Origin: Pirellulaceae bacterium
GTDB taxonomy: Bacteria; Planctomycetota; Planctomycetia; Pirellulales; Pirellulaceae
Length of the DNA: 64,000 nucleotides
Assembly (NCBI GenBank): GCA_022448315.1
Contig: JAKVCA010000017.1
Location: forward strand, 26,220-90,219
Direction: 5' to 3'
Shown one piece after another: positions 1 through 7,919 of this stretch. The notes below the pieces were generated by a model. It did not search any database and was not told the DNA's origin. It was given only the letters and a program-made list of their open reading frames with translations. Within the stretch, counting starts at the first letter, position 1, and every line of letters begins with the position of its first letter. A program made the translations under genes and the position numbers.

Positions 1-194
1 AGTGTCGTTAATTCGAATTGCAACTCACAGCCGGCCTCTCTCATACGTGGCCCGCCCAAGCCGACACAGCGGGTTTCCGGCCTCCGCAGACGCAGTTCCC
101 GAATCAGATTGCCGCCGTGAACATCGCCGCTAGGCTCGCCCACAGAAAAGAAAATGACCTTCGGGAGTTCTGGGTTCATTGAATTCGAGTCCAT
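1..194 (-). CDS. lpxB: Lipid-A-disaccharide synthase, N-terminal fragment (cut by window edge)
   Basis: The reverse strand reads without a stop from an ATG at 194 to the window edge (64 codons). It opens with the LpxB signature: a hydrophobic strand, then GEPSGDVHGG (family GEASGD) and, 27 residues later, GLGGPRM. LpxB is a GT19 enzyme that condenses UDP-2,3-diacylglucosamine with lipid X to make lipid A disaccharide at the inner membrane, so its presence implies an LPS-type outer membrane. A second in-frame ATG at 179 is an alternative start; neither has a strong Shine-Dalgarno (SD) sequence. The rest of the gene lies outside the window. It is divergent from the selenoprotein candidate at 566. 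Confidence 0.85.
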   Translation of the reverse strand, partial: MDSNSMNPELPKVIFFSVGEPSGDVHGGNLIRELRLRRPETRCVGLGGPRMREAGCELQFELTT

Positions 195-565
195 CCTGAT
201 AGAAAGGGGCATCGAAAAGACGCTCCGCAATTCAATCCATTTGGGGGCTAGTTATCGCAAAATGGGAAGTTTCGGCCTAGAGCATTTGTCCATCCCTACC
301 CTGGAAGCTTCGTATCTCGGGGGGCCGACAACGGTGTTGAGTCCAGAAGAATCTGGGGCGCGAGTTCAAGCAAAGCGCCCAACAGTTAGGAGTCTTTTGC
401 CGACGATTCCTTGGGGTATACGGAAAATTGTTGAAATAGGGGAGTTTTTCAACCGAATCCAGTAGATATACTCAACAGGTAGAGCGGAGGTGAATAGATC
501 GTACTCCGCGTAAACGTGTCGAAGCGGATTGGCTTCACAACTCAAAAAACATGGGAGTTCCAGCG
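195..565. other. Divergent intergenic region between lpxB and the HMA selenoprotein candidate
   Basis: There is no convincing gene in these 371 bases. It must hold the promoters of lpxB (minus) and the gene at 566 (plus). A hairpin with 7-bp arms GTTGAAA/TTTCAAC lies at 430-453, and a TATACT hexamer at 467-472 could be a -10 element for the plus-strand gene, but I see no good -35. The short open frames here lack a ribosome site and any family resemblance. Confidence 0.5.
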
Positions 566-889
566 ATGAACCGGTGGATGAGTGCAATGGCGGTCGCGGT
601 ATTCGCGATTTCCTTGGGCTGCCAAAACGATGTTCCCCAGGGAGCGGACGTCGCGGCGGTTGCAAACGGCCAACAGGTCGTCTTAACTTTGCCGAATATG
701 ACGTGAGGGGGTTGTGCCGCCTCGGTCCGAGGCGATTTGACAAAAGTGGACGGCATCTCCGACGTGAAGTGTGACATTGATAATGCCACTTGCACGTTTG
801 TCGTGACTGATGAATCCCTAGACGTCGACAGTGTTCTCGACGGTCTTGCCAAAACGAACGATCATATCGCGGGTTTCAAAATTAAATGA
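566..889 (+). CDS. Probable selenoprotein: secreted HMA-domain (MerP-like) metal-binding protein with Sec47
   Basis: Read from ATG 566 (GGGAG eight bases upstream) to TGA 887, the frame gives 107 residues if the internal TGA at 704-706 is translated as selenocysteine. Residues 1-19 are a signal/lipoprotein-type leader ending in SLGC. After it comes a heavy-metal-associated fold: the motif NMT-U47-GG-C50-AASV matches the HMA consensus (G)MTCxxC, with TGA exactly replacing the first metal-binding Cys. The frame stays open for 60 more codons with good HMA character (VDGISDVKCD, later VDSVLDGLAK) to a normal stop. HMA proteins bind soft metals (Cu, Hg, Zn) through CxxC; Sec would raise affinity or add redox activity. 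A SECIS-like hairpin follows the TGA at once. The alternative is a pseudogene with a nonsense mutation, but the precise Cys position, intact downstream frame and hairpin favour Sec. No selA, selB, selC or selD is in this window. Confidence 0.75.
707..734 (+). promoter_or_regulatory. Candidate bacterial SECIS element for Sec47
   Basis: Immediately after the in-frame TGA (704-706), bases 718-723 (CGCCTC) pair perfectly with 729-734 (GAGGCG), leaving the 5-base loop GGTCC. Seventeen bases separate the TGA from the loop. This fits the published bacterial SECIS consensus: loop roughly 16-37 bases after UGA, G in the first two loop positions. The GGTC core also resembles the E. coli fdhF loop. SelB would bind this element to deliver Sec-tRNA. 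Confidence 0.65.
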
Positions 890-980
890 TCGCCCCTCCA
901 TGGGAGCGAACTGGATTGTCCCAGTACACGAGTGGTGGGGCGAAGCGAATTCTCGAGATTGGTTCGTGGATAAGTTCAAG

Positions 981-1010
981 AAAGCCCGCCGGCGACGGCG
1001 GGCTTTCTTT
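981..1010 (+). terminator. Rho-independent terminator after the HMA gene
   Basis: A GC-rich stem AAAGCCCGCC / GGCGGGCTTT with a short loop is followed by CTTT. It lies about 90 bases after the stop of the HMA gene and would end that transcript. The A-rich flank would also let it act, less well, on the opposite strand. Confidence 0.85.
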
Positions 1011-1155
1011 ATGACCAAAAACATGACGCTTAATCGCGTGCTCAAAGCCGAATGTGGTTCAAAGCGAAGCTAGCATCCCTAAGCGTTCCGCTGAATTCAA
1101 ACGTTCAAATCGATCGGCGAGGTCGTCTCATCGGACGTTGAAAGCGACGCAAACG

Positions 1156-1629
1156 TTAAAGAACGGTCGCGTTGCGTAATCGATAGATGGCCCAGAGTTT
1201 ACCGTCTGGCCCCTCAAACTCTTTGAGGTAGAAATCGCCTTCCACCGTGATAGGGCGAGTGGTGAATTCTGTCGCAGTACCTTTTTTCATACCGACAATC
1301 ATGCAGTCATAGATCATCGCTCCAGGACCAAAGCAACACTCTTGGTTGTCGCGAACGAGGATGAACTTTTCAATGCCGGTCTGTTTGAAGCTGGGGCGGA
1401 TGTAACCTCGGATTTTGATCCGTTTTCCTTCAAAGTTGTTGATTTTGTCGGTCAGAATCTGCCGCGAGAAATCTTCATTCTTCTCAATCTCGAATTTGAC
1501 GTCGTCAAACGTCACGTTTTCGGGGAGTTCGGCGTCGACAAGAAGTGTCGGAATAACGATCATCAGAAGCGGGACGTAGGTGATGGAGAGGTAAGTGGCG
1601 TTTCGACGACTTACACAAACATCACTCAT
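1156..1629 (-). CDS. DUF3299-like exported protein (copy 1)
   Basis: 157 residues with a hydrophobic N-terminal segment (about residues 12-33, signal anchor or signal peptide) and a small beta-rich domain. The domain core reads KIRGYIRPSF, then FILVRDNQECCFGPG about 15 residues later, then a GMKKGTATEFTTRPITVEGDF strand region. This resembles planctomycete DUF3299-type proteins; the function is unknown. The ATG at 1629 overlaps the TGA of the upstream gene (ATGA), so the two are translationally coupled. The upstream neighbour carries the same domain (VRGYVYPS, FILVRDSGTCCFGG), so this is a tandem duplication. The paired Cys (CC) suggests metal or disulfide chemistry, but that is inference. 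Confidence 0.75.
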   Translation of the reverse strand: MSDVCVSRRNATYLSITYVPLLMIVIPTLLVDAELPENVTFDDVKFEIEKNEDFSRQILTDKINNFEGKRIKIRGYIRPSFKQTGIEKFILVRDNQECCFGPGAMIYDCMIVGMKKGTATEFTTRPITVEGDFYLKEFEGPDGKLWAIYRLRNATVL

Positions 1630-2306
1630 TTGAGATGGTCCGCTTTTAGGTAATATGCGCCAAGTTTTAGCCCGCTAAAGTCTCGTTCTGGTACCTGAAC
1701 GATGAATTTCCCGCCCAGCCCACGAGGCCACATACTATAGTCTACTCGTTTTTCGTTAACAAAGTCCACAACAATCATATCGGTCAGTTTGGGCTGCCCA
1801 CCAAAGCAACAAGTTCCGCTATCTCGGACAAGGATGAACTTTTTGAGGTTATTCTTCCGAGTGCTTGGGTAGACGTAGCCCCTGACGTAAACCATTTTGC
1901 CTTGATACGTTCGGGCTTTTTCCGAAATCGGAAAGAGCGGGGTTTTCTCATCGGGTGCTAGCTCTCGCCACGTCATCAGACTGTAGCCTTCGGGGACCTC
2001 AAGCCGTATCTTGATCTGGAAGAACAGAATGGAGCCAACAAAAAGCGTAGGGCCAGCGAGTACTGCGATCAGGGCGAGCTTCATGCCGGTAAGCTCGTTG
2101 GGGTATTTTCTAATGGAGATGAGTCCATAGACTCCGAAAACGCTTGCCAACGGTGCAATTGCGGCGAGTCGAACATCGATGAGGCTTGCTAAAGAAATCA
2201 GGCTGATCACGAATCCAACGACTGCTGCCCGGCTTCGACGACTAAAATCATTGTGGGGAGTCGCGGTTGTTCCGGGGGGCGATATTTCAGAAGCTTCCGA
2301 GCTCAT
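1626..2306 (-). CDS. Membrane-anchored DUF3299-like protein (copy 2)
   Basis: 226 residues from ATG 2306; a longer frame exists from 2339, but the N-terminus from MSSEASEISPPG is more natural. Residues about 25-105 contain three to four hydrophobic stretches (around AAVVGFVISLISLASL, LAAIAPLASVFGVYGLI, LALIAVLAGPTLFVG) of a DUF4190-like membrane module. A C-terminal soluble domain is paralogous to the downstream gene (VRGYVYPS, FILVRDSGTCCFGGQP). The stop overlaps the next start by four bases. Role unknown; the pair is likely one operon acting at the cell envelope. Confidence 0.75.
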   Translation of the reverse strand: MSSEASEISPPGTTATPHNDFSRRSRAAVVGFVISLISLASLIDVRLAAIAPLASVFGVYGLISIRKYPNELTGMKLALIAVLAGPTLFVGSILFFQIKIRLEVPEGYSLMTWRELAPDEKTPLFPISEKARTYQGKMVYVRGYVYPSTRKNNLKKFILVRDSGTCCFGGQPKLTDMIVVDFVNEKRVDYSMWPRGLGGKFIVQVPERDFSGLKLGAYYLKADHLK

Positions 2307-2414
2307 ATTGACTGGCCTTCGACACACGGGTTGATGCAAACGGAGCGTTTACGTCGTTCTAGAAACGCATTAGCCGACGATACGGCCGGTCCGCCACCGG
2401 GTCGAAGCCTTAAG

Positions 2415-4028
2415 CTAGTTGAAAAAACGAACCACTCGCCCGGTCAAAATGGACCATTGAACGGCGAAGAGGCAGGCTCCGACAACAAACATTGCAATGA
2501 CTAGAACAAGCGGTGAGACCGCTGAAGTTTGCGCCAGCAGAGATTTTCTTTCGAGTTTCTCTGGGGCCGAGTCGGCGACCTCCACTTTTTGGGGGGGCGC
2601 CAGGCCGGGCGTTGAAAAGGTTGGTGTCGTTCGAGTCTCTTCTTCCGTTATCGCCATTACGTTCGAGGATTCTGTCTGGTTCGCGGGATTCACTTCGGAA
2701 TTCGGTGTGAGCATCGAGGTAGTGAGGGCAAGTGACGGGAGTATGGCAATTCGCTCTACCGTGCTCAGGTTTGTTTGGGAGGATTTTTTGTCAGATTTAT
2801 CAGACTCTTTCGCAGATTTCTCCCCCGCGTTGATTGAGGACTGTTGATCTTCGTCTTCTTCATCTTCATCGTCGAGCACTGGGAAGAACGTGCTGGCCCG
2901 CCGAACTGCGTCGGGGTCAATTTTTTCCAGAGCCGTCAGGTGTTGTTTGGCTTCTGGAAGGGGGCAGGCTCGCAAATAGTTGATGACGGGTACTCGGACC
3001 CAGCTTGTTTTCTCATCGGCCGTTTTGAACAACTTCACAAGCTGCTCCATCACCGACCAGTCTTCCCACCGTGCGAGGTCCGGGATCACCAGGTCCGCGA
3101 GTTCGGGGCGATCCAGCATGTGGCCGAGACCTTGCACGATACGTTTTTGGGAGATTATATCCGCTTCGGTCCCGTGAAATCGGAGTGCGGCGATAGCAGC
3201 ATAAGTATCTGAGTAATCTGCCGCCTTATTCTTCAAAAACAAATCCTCGATCGTGCCCATGCCTGCGGGACCCGAAAGTGTTAGGTAGCAGGCGATCATC
3301 GCGTCGAGACCCGCTTTGCGGCGGCGATCCGTCGATTTCATCAGGTCTTCGAGCATGGGGAGGTCGGCCGTTGTTCCGCAAACACCAAGCATCGTGAAGT
3401 AAAGTCGTTTTCGACTCGCCGGAATATCTGGGTCGCCTAACCACTGCACCAGTTGATCGTGGTTCATTTTGTCTTTAAGCCCCCGAACATCATCGTACGG
3501 AGCTCTCGCAAATTCATCATAGGCATCGCGAGCGAGCATCTCTTCAGGATCTTCAAGGTGATTCTGGAAGAATTCGAGACGGGCGGCGCCGCCTTCTGGA
3601 AGGTCTCCCAGCTGTTCGAGGTAGAGGCGAGACCTCTTAGTCAGCCGAAGCGGTGTCGTCCAGTTGATGCTTGGTGGCCTTATCCCTTGGACTAGAAAAA
3701 GCACTTCTTTTCCCGCATCGCCAAAGTAAACCGTTTCGAAAGCGTCACCTTTGGAAACGAAGTCTTTACCTTTAAGGACGTCAATCACCGTAAATTCAGC
3801 CCGCACGATTTCACCTGGGTCAGGAATCTCACCAGGGGTTTCCGCGACTCGTGTCAACTTTGCGAATACGGCGACGTCCATAGTCCCCATTTCTTCGCTG
3901 AACGTCTGGGAGACCGCAGAACAGAAAGGACAAGTTGAGATGTTGCCATATGCGAGGGCAGACTCGGCCGCTGCAAACGCCGTTGCCACCAAAAATGCGA
4001 GATTTGTTCCAATTTGCCAGACATTCAT
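2415..4028 (-). CDS. Large secreted planctomycete protein with CPFC motif, helical repeats and C-terminal TM
   Basis: 537 residues from ATG 4028, chosen because GAGGA lies six bases upstream and a clean signal peptide follows (cleavage near ESALAYG). Just after cleavage comes TCPFCSAVSQTFSEEM, a motif I associate with a planctomycete family of secreted hypotheticals. Residues about 55-160 look like a beta-rich domain. Residues about 180-390 are alpha-helical and HEAT-like. An acidic low-complexity stretch (DDEDEEDEDQQ) and a Ser/Thr-rich linker lead to a C-terminal membrane helix around SPLVLVIAMFVVGACLFAV with a short RFF tail. It is thus likely a periplasmic protein anchored at its C-terminus. 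Function unknown. About 110 bases separate it from the DUF3299-like pair downstream, so one transcript is possible. Confidence 0.8.
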   Translation of the reverse strand: MNVWQIGTNLAFLVATAFAAAESALAYGNISTCPFCSAVSQTFSEEMGTMDVAVFAKLTRVAETPGEIPDPGEIVRAEFTVIDVLKGKDFVSKGDAFETVYFGDAGKEVLFLVQGIRPPSINWTTPLRLTKRSRLYLEQLGDLPEGGAARLEFFQNHLEDPEEMLARDAYDEFARAPYDDVRGLKDKMNHDQLVQWLGDPDIPASRKRLYFTMLGVCGTTADLPMLEDLMKSTDRRRKAGLDAMIACYLTLSGPAGMGTIEDLFLKNKAADYSDTYAAIAALRFHGTEADIISQKRIVQGLGHMLDRPELADLVIPDLARWEDWSVMEQLVKLFKTADEKTSWVRVPVINYLRACPLPEAKQHLTALEKIDPDAVRRASTFFPVLDDEDEEDEDQQSSINAGEKSAKESDKSDKKSSQTNLSTVERIAILPSLALTTSMLTPNSEVNPANQTESSNVMAITEEETRTTPTFSTPGLAPPQKVEVADSAPEKLERKSLLAQTSAVSPLVLVIAMFVVGACLFAVQWSILTGRVVRFFN

Positions 4029-4694
4029 GAGGATTCCTCGGCTATCCACAATCCGACACTACCCCACCCGCGCATACTCCGTTTGCCGCTCAAGCTGGGG
4101 AATTTCGCTTACAATTTGCCATACTTCTACTATCACGCACAAGGGGATTGATGTAAATGCAAGCGTTGCCAGATCGCCCTTCTTTCTGCCCGAACACAAC
4201 GAGTTCCGTTTTGTTGGGTGATTTCCGAGGCTTTTGACATCGGTCGGTGGGGCCTTTGATGGGCGTCAGACACCACTTCGATGTTTTGCGGGCAGGATTC
4301 GATTTCGTGTTACGGTTTGCGTCGCCGGCAGGGAGCCTTTGAGTTTTGCCGAACGATTCTTGGGCTTCGTCGTACGGAACCGACTCTTGCGGAGTACCTG
4401 GAAATCATGACTGGGTGTTGGTGCCGCCGCTTCTGGCTGGGATTTTCCAAATTGATCCCTTGGGAATGCCCCGCGTGGCACAGCTGCAAGAATGCTTGGT
4501 TTTCCTTAGTTCTTTATCTAAGATACGCCGTGGTTTAGCGAATCTTGATGATGGCTTTACCGCAGGTTTGGGAAAGTGCCTCCAGTGGCCCGCATCGCGC
4601 GAATTTAAGGTCAGAAGTTTCTTCATTGGCTGCAGGCAGACACCTTGAGTATCAGACGTGAATGCACGTCGTTTTCGTTAGGGAGACTAGATTG
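4029..4694. other. Gene-free region upstream of the ubiquitin-like cluster
   Basis: I find no supportable gene in 666 bases. Short frames on both strands overlap each other and lack family features. It must contain the divergent promoters for the CPFC protein (minus) and the Ub-like cluster (plus). A TTGACA hexamer is present near 4236, but no matching -10 follows at normal distance. The length is unusual for this gene-dense window. Confidence 0.4.
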
Positions 4695-5009
4695 ATGGCA
4701 GATGCAGGGGCACAGGACCGGCAAGGGACGCGGGTGACGTTTTTGGACCAAACGGGCGCTAAGTCCGTTGACGCCGTGATCGCGGACACAGTCACCGTAA
4801 AGCGTATTTTGCCCAACATCATCACCAAAATGAGCCTCCCGGTGATGGGACCGGACGGTCAGCCCATGAGTTACAGCCTCGACCACAAGGAGGGTGGGAA
4901 GCGATTGCGGGAAGACGAAACCTTGATCCAAGCCAATGTGACGGACGGTGATCATCTAATTGTCTACCCGGAAATTGTGGCCGGGCAGGGTAAATTTCAG
5001 TGTCATTAG
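4695..5009 (+). CDS. Ubiquitin-like beta-grasp protein (YukD/Prok-Ub-like)
   Basis: 104 residues from ATG 4695, preferred over an in-frame ATG at 4662 because GGGAG precedes it at about nine bases. The layout fits a beta-grasp fold: strand RVTFLD, strand DAVIADTVTVKRILPNII (strand then helix), a middle PVMGPDGQPMSYSLDH strand pair, GKRLREDETLIQANV (the 'L.D..TL' signature before the last strand), and final strand GDHLIVYPEIVAG. It is the presumed modifier of the pathway encoded downstream. It lacks a terminal diglycine: after AG (residues 96-97) a tail QGKFQCH remains, which a JAB protease could trim. An alternative is a non-conjugated YukD-type protein, but the E1/E2/JAB context argues for conjugation. 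First gene of the cluster. Confidence 0.75.
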   Translation: MADAGAQDRQGTRVTFLDQTGAKSVDAVIADTVTVKRILPNIITKMSLPVMGPDGQPMSYSLDHKEGGKRLREDETLIQANVTDGDHLIVYPEIVAGQGKFQCH

Positions 5010-5021
5010 GAGTTCATTCAC

Positions 5022-5696
5022 GTGGCTGGCAGTAGTATCTCACCTCGAGACCGACGTCTGAAAACCGATTTCGAGGCGATGCTTCGTCTGAAAGAGGAAA
5101 GCTCGATTCTTCGCTTCACGTCGCGTGGGACTCCACCGGATCAATACATCGTGACATTTCGTGGCCCTGGCACGTTCCGTCGTGAAGGTTCTCAAGAGGT
5201 CATGGTGGGTCGGGAGCACACCGTGTGGATCAATCTGACCGCCGCCTATCCGCGAATGATCCCCGAGCTTTCATGGCGGACTCCCATTTTTCACCCCAAT
5301 GTCAGTGGTAGTGGAGTGGTCTGTTTGGGGGCATACCAAACCAATTGGGTCCCCAGCCTCAAATTGGACGAACTCTGCATCATGCTGTGGGACATGATTC
5401 GGTTTCAGAACTACGATTCTGAAAGTCCGTATAATCGTGAAGCGGCAATGTGGGCACGAGACCACCAGCATCGATTTCCTCTGGATCAACGGCCGCTCCG
5501 GGACCTCCACGAGAGCACAAACGCTGGTCCTTCCACCGAACATTCGGAAAATGCCGATCGTGAGCCTTCCTCCAGTCGTCGAGAATCACTCGCAGGCTCG
5601 AAAATCGACTCTTCTGAAATGACGTTCCTTGATGTCGAAATCGTCGAAGCCGAAATTGATGATGACCCGCCAAGTGACATCATGTTCATCGAGTGA
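5022..5696 (+). CDS. E2 ubiquitin-conjugating-like enzyme with catalytic Cys101
   Basis: 224 residues from a GTG at 5022, with AGGAG overlapping the stop of the Ub-like gene, so coupled translation is likely. The UBC fold is clear: AAYPRMIPELSW (the E2 'YP..PP...F' strand), TPIFHPNV (HPN motif, residues 91-93), then GVVCLGAYQTNWVPS with the catalytic Cys101 followed by Trp and Pro as in eukaryotic E2s, then the helix LDELCIMLWDMI and the SPYNREAAMWARD motif that matches the E2 'NPxNxEAA'. The C-terminal 60 residues are acidic and Ser-rich and end in a hydrophobic DIMFIE. It should accept the Ub-like protein from the E1 at 6732 as a thioester. Confidence 0.9.
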   Translation: MAGSSISPRDRRLKTDFEAMLRLKEESSILRFTSRGTPPDQYIVTFRGPGTFRREGSQEVMVGREHTVWINLTAAYPRMIPELSWRTPIFHPNVSGSGVVCLGAYQTNWVPSLKLDELCIMLWDMIRFQNYDSESPYNREAAMWARDHQHRFPLDQRPLRDLHESTNAGPSTEHSENADREPSSSRRESLAGSKIDSSEMTFLDVEIVEAEIDDDPPSDIMFIE

Positions 5697-5709
5697 GCCC
5701 GGCTGGAAG

Positions 5710-5751
5710 CTGGCGGGCCAACCAAGTGTTCTGGCGGGCCAACCAAGTGTT
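5710..5751 (+). repeat. Perfect 21-bp tandem duplication downstream of the E2 gene
   Basis: The unit CTGGCGGGCCAACCAAGTGTT occurs twice head to tail (5710-5730 and 5731-5751), just after the E2 stop and before the JAB gene. It is a simple slippage-type duplication or a doubled binding site. Confidence 0.9.
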
Positions 5752-5967
5752 GTCTTGCGACCGGCTCTAACAGGAGTCGGTCTTTAATGGTTGCCGAGTT
5801 TGCGTTCGTTTGATGTACCGCCCCGATTTTTTCGAATCGCATTCAGATTGAAATAACCGAGGTGCACGGGGCCATGTGCTTTTCCGCAGCACAAATCGGT
5901 TCTGGGTCCGTGGGACTCGCGACGAGAAGTCAGCGAAACGCCTTCCAAACGAAGGGAAACTAGGACT

Positions 5968-6510
5968 GTGACCACTCCAATTGCAAAGCCGGCACCTATC
6001 CGTCGTGGAAACCGTCCCAGCCAAGTTGTGGGTCGTCTGCGACGTCACGGTTATCCTATTTTCTGTGCTGCAGATGTCTTGGATGAAATTGTTGACTATT
6101 CCGAAGAGAATCTACAACGTGAACGCGGAGGCTTTTTGCTTGGAGGACTCTACCTCGATCATCGTGTTTATGTAGAAATTCAGCATTTTGTACCGGCGCG
6201 ACTGACGATCGACCGTGCGGCTTCAATGACCTTCACACACAACACTTGGGCTGCCTTGTCCCGCGAAGCCCACGCGCGTTTTCCTGAGTCCATCCTTCTC
6301 GGTTGGCACCATACACATCCTGGATTCGGTATATTCCTGTCGGCTTACGATCGCTTCATACACACACATTTTTTCTCGCAACCTTGGCACGTCGCCATGG
6401 TCGTCGATCCCTGTCAAAAAGAGCTCGGTTTCTTTCAGTGGTCTGGCCAACAACTTCTGGATTGCGGTTTTGTCGTTGTCCCATCCGCTCCCTCGCAAAC
6501 AGACACTTGA
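5968..6510 (+). CDS. JAMM/JAB-domain isopeptidase (Prok-JAB)
   Basis: 180 residues from GTG 5968 (TAGGA just upstream). A single JAB1/MPN domain with the full zinc-protease signature: Glu52 in RERGGFLLGG, then HTHPGFGIFLSAYD giving His115, His117, Ser125 and Asp128 (ExnHxHx7Sx2D). Such enzymes cleave isopeptide bonds or process the C-terminus of Ub-like proteins. There is no signal peptide or membrane segment, so it is cytosolic. It would mature the Ub-like precursor (whose C-terminus needs trimming) or remove it from targets. A second, membrane-bound JAB protease lies at 7920. Confidence 0.92.
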   Translation: MTTPIAKPAPIRRGNRPSQVVGRLRRHGYPIFCAADVLDEIVDYSEENLQRERGGFLLGGLYLDHRVYVEIQHFVPARLTIDRAASMTFTHNTWAALSREAHARFPESILLGWHHTHPGFGIFLSAYDRFIHTHFFSQPWHVAMVVDPCQKELGFFQWSGQQLLDCGFVVVPSAPSQTDT

Positions 6511-6731
6511 TCGGTCGGAATTTTTCTGCTGGAGAATGGCGCGAACAGCGAAAGGACCCGAAGTCTGCTCTGGTTTTCCCAACAAAGTCGGATTCCTCAA
6601 AGTTTGATCTCTTCGACGTCAATGACAAGCGATTAGAATCGATTTGAGAAGCATGAAGGTGGCTCGCCTGCGAAAAGGGTGTCGCAGGACTTGCCCTTGG
6701 ATATATAAGATAATTTTAAGGCCTCTTTTCC

Positions 6732-7910
6732 ATGTCTGAACGGCCATTGGTCATAGATGATGATCGCTATTCCCGATTGCGTTTGATCGCGTGGTGGGAT
6801 CAGGAAAAATTAGCGCAAGCACGAGTGCTTGTCGTCGGTGCGGGAGCTCTGGGGAATGAAGTCCTGAAGAATCTTGCCTTGATGGGCCTGGGGCATATCT
6901 ACATTGTTGATTTTGACCAAATCGAGGAATCCAATCTGACCCGGTCGGTCCTGTTTCGTCGGAACGATTGTGGTCGTTCCAAAGCGGAAGCGGCTGCCTC
7001 TGCACTCAAAGATTTGAATCCTGATCTCGAGATTCTGGCTCTGCATGCTGATATTCTGACGGATCTAGGTCTTGGCATGGTGGCCGAAATGGATGTGGTC
7101 ATGGGGTGCTTGGACAATCGCGAGGCACGGCTTTGGCTCAACCGTATGTGCTGGAAAACCGGGACGCCGTGGATCGACGGTGGAATCCAGGAAATTAACG
7201 GCGTCGTCAAGGTGTTTGTGCCCCCTGACAGTGCATGCTACGAGTGCGGCATGACTGACAACGATTACCGTCTTATCAACCTCCGGTACAGTTGCCCGCT
7301 GCTGCGGCAGGAAGATATTCAGTCTGGGAAAGTGCCAACGGCGCCGACAATCTCATCGATTATTGCGGGGATGCAGACGCAAGAGGCATTGAAACTGATT
7401 CATGATATGCCTGTCGAAGCGGGCAAGATTATGGTGTTTAACGGCGTGACCAATCAGTTTTATAAAACCGAAATCCAACGCAAAGAAGACTGTTTGAGTC
7501 ATGAAACCTACACTCAAATTGCAGGAGCGGATCTTGCCAGTCGCGAGCACCGGGTTTCAGATCTTTTAAACTGGGCACAAGATTTCTACAAAGTGGGCGA
7601 ATGGTCTCTTGTCTTGGACCGCGACCTTATCACCGCCATGTCCTGTCACGAGTGCGGACGCCAGGTGGAGGTTCTTAAGACGCTTTCACGGGTCGGACAT
7701 CATCAGGCGATATGCGAAGGTTGTGGACAGGTCATGCAGGTTGAACGAGCTCATCGAATTGATGCCGAAAGTCGTTTGGTGGATTGCCGGCTGATCGAAG
7801 TGGGTGTACCTCTGTTTGACATCGTGCGTTTGCGTCGCGAAGGTGAAGAGCGATTTGTGCGGCTTGACCGTGACCGTGCAGAATCTCTGTCTGGTGTTTC
7901 GGCGACATAG
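6732..7910 (+). CDS. E1-like Ub-activating enzyme (ThiF/MoeB family) with C-terminal zinc cysteines
   Basis: 392 residues. The adenylating Rossmann domain is complete: VVGAGALGNEV (residues 35-45), VDFDQIEESNL with Asp60, Arg71, Lys84 and CLDN (126-129). Downstream are CYEC (169-172), RYSC with Cys188 as candidate thioester cysteine, and the helix TISSIIAGMQTQEALKLI typical of MoeB/ThiF. Unlike minimal ThiF proteins it carries about 130 extra residues with CHEC (305-308) and CEGC (328-331), plausibly a zinc ribbon for E2 or Ub-like binding. It should adenylate the Ub-like protein and hand it to the E2 at 5022. It ends nine bases before the next start. Confidence 0.92.
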   Translation: MSERPLVIDDDRYSRLRLIAWWDQEKLAQARVLVVGAGALGNEVLKNLALMGLGHIYIVDFDQIEESNLTRSVLFRRNDCGRSKAEAAASALKDLNPDLEILALHADILTDLGLGMVAEMDVVMGCLDNREARLWLNRMCWKTGTPWIDGGIQEINGVVKVFVPPDSACYECGMTDNDYRLINLRYSCPLLRQEDIQSGKVPTAPTISSIIAGMQTQEALKLIHDMPVEAGKIMVFNGVTNQFYKTEIQRKEDCLSHETYTQIAGADLASREHRVSDLLNWAQDFYKVGEWSLVLDRDLITAMSCHECGRQVEVLKTLSRVGHHQAICEGCGQVMQVERAHRIDAESRLVDCRLIEVGVPLFDIVRLRREGEERFVRLDRDRAESLSGVSAT

Positions 7911-7919
7911 GAGTTCCAC

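Noticed and set aside
704-706. Reading the TGA as a plain stop that makes a 46-residue peptide
   Set aside because: The peptide would end in the middle of the HMA metal motif while the frame continues with conserved character and a SECIS-like hairpin; Sec is the better reading, though a recent nonsense mutation cannot be excluded from sequence alone.
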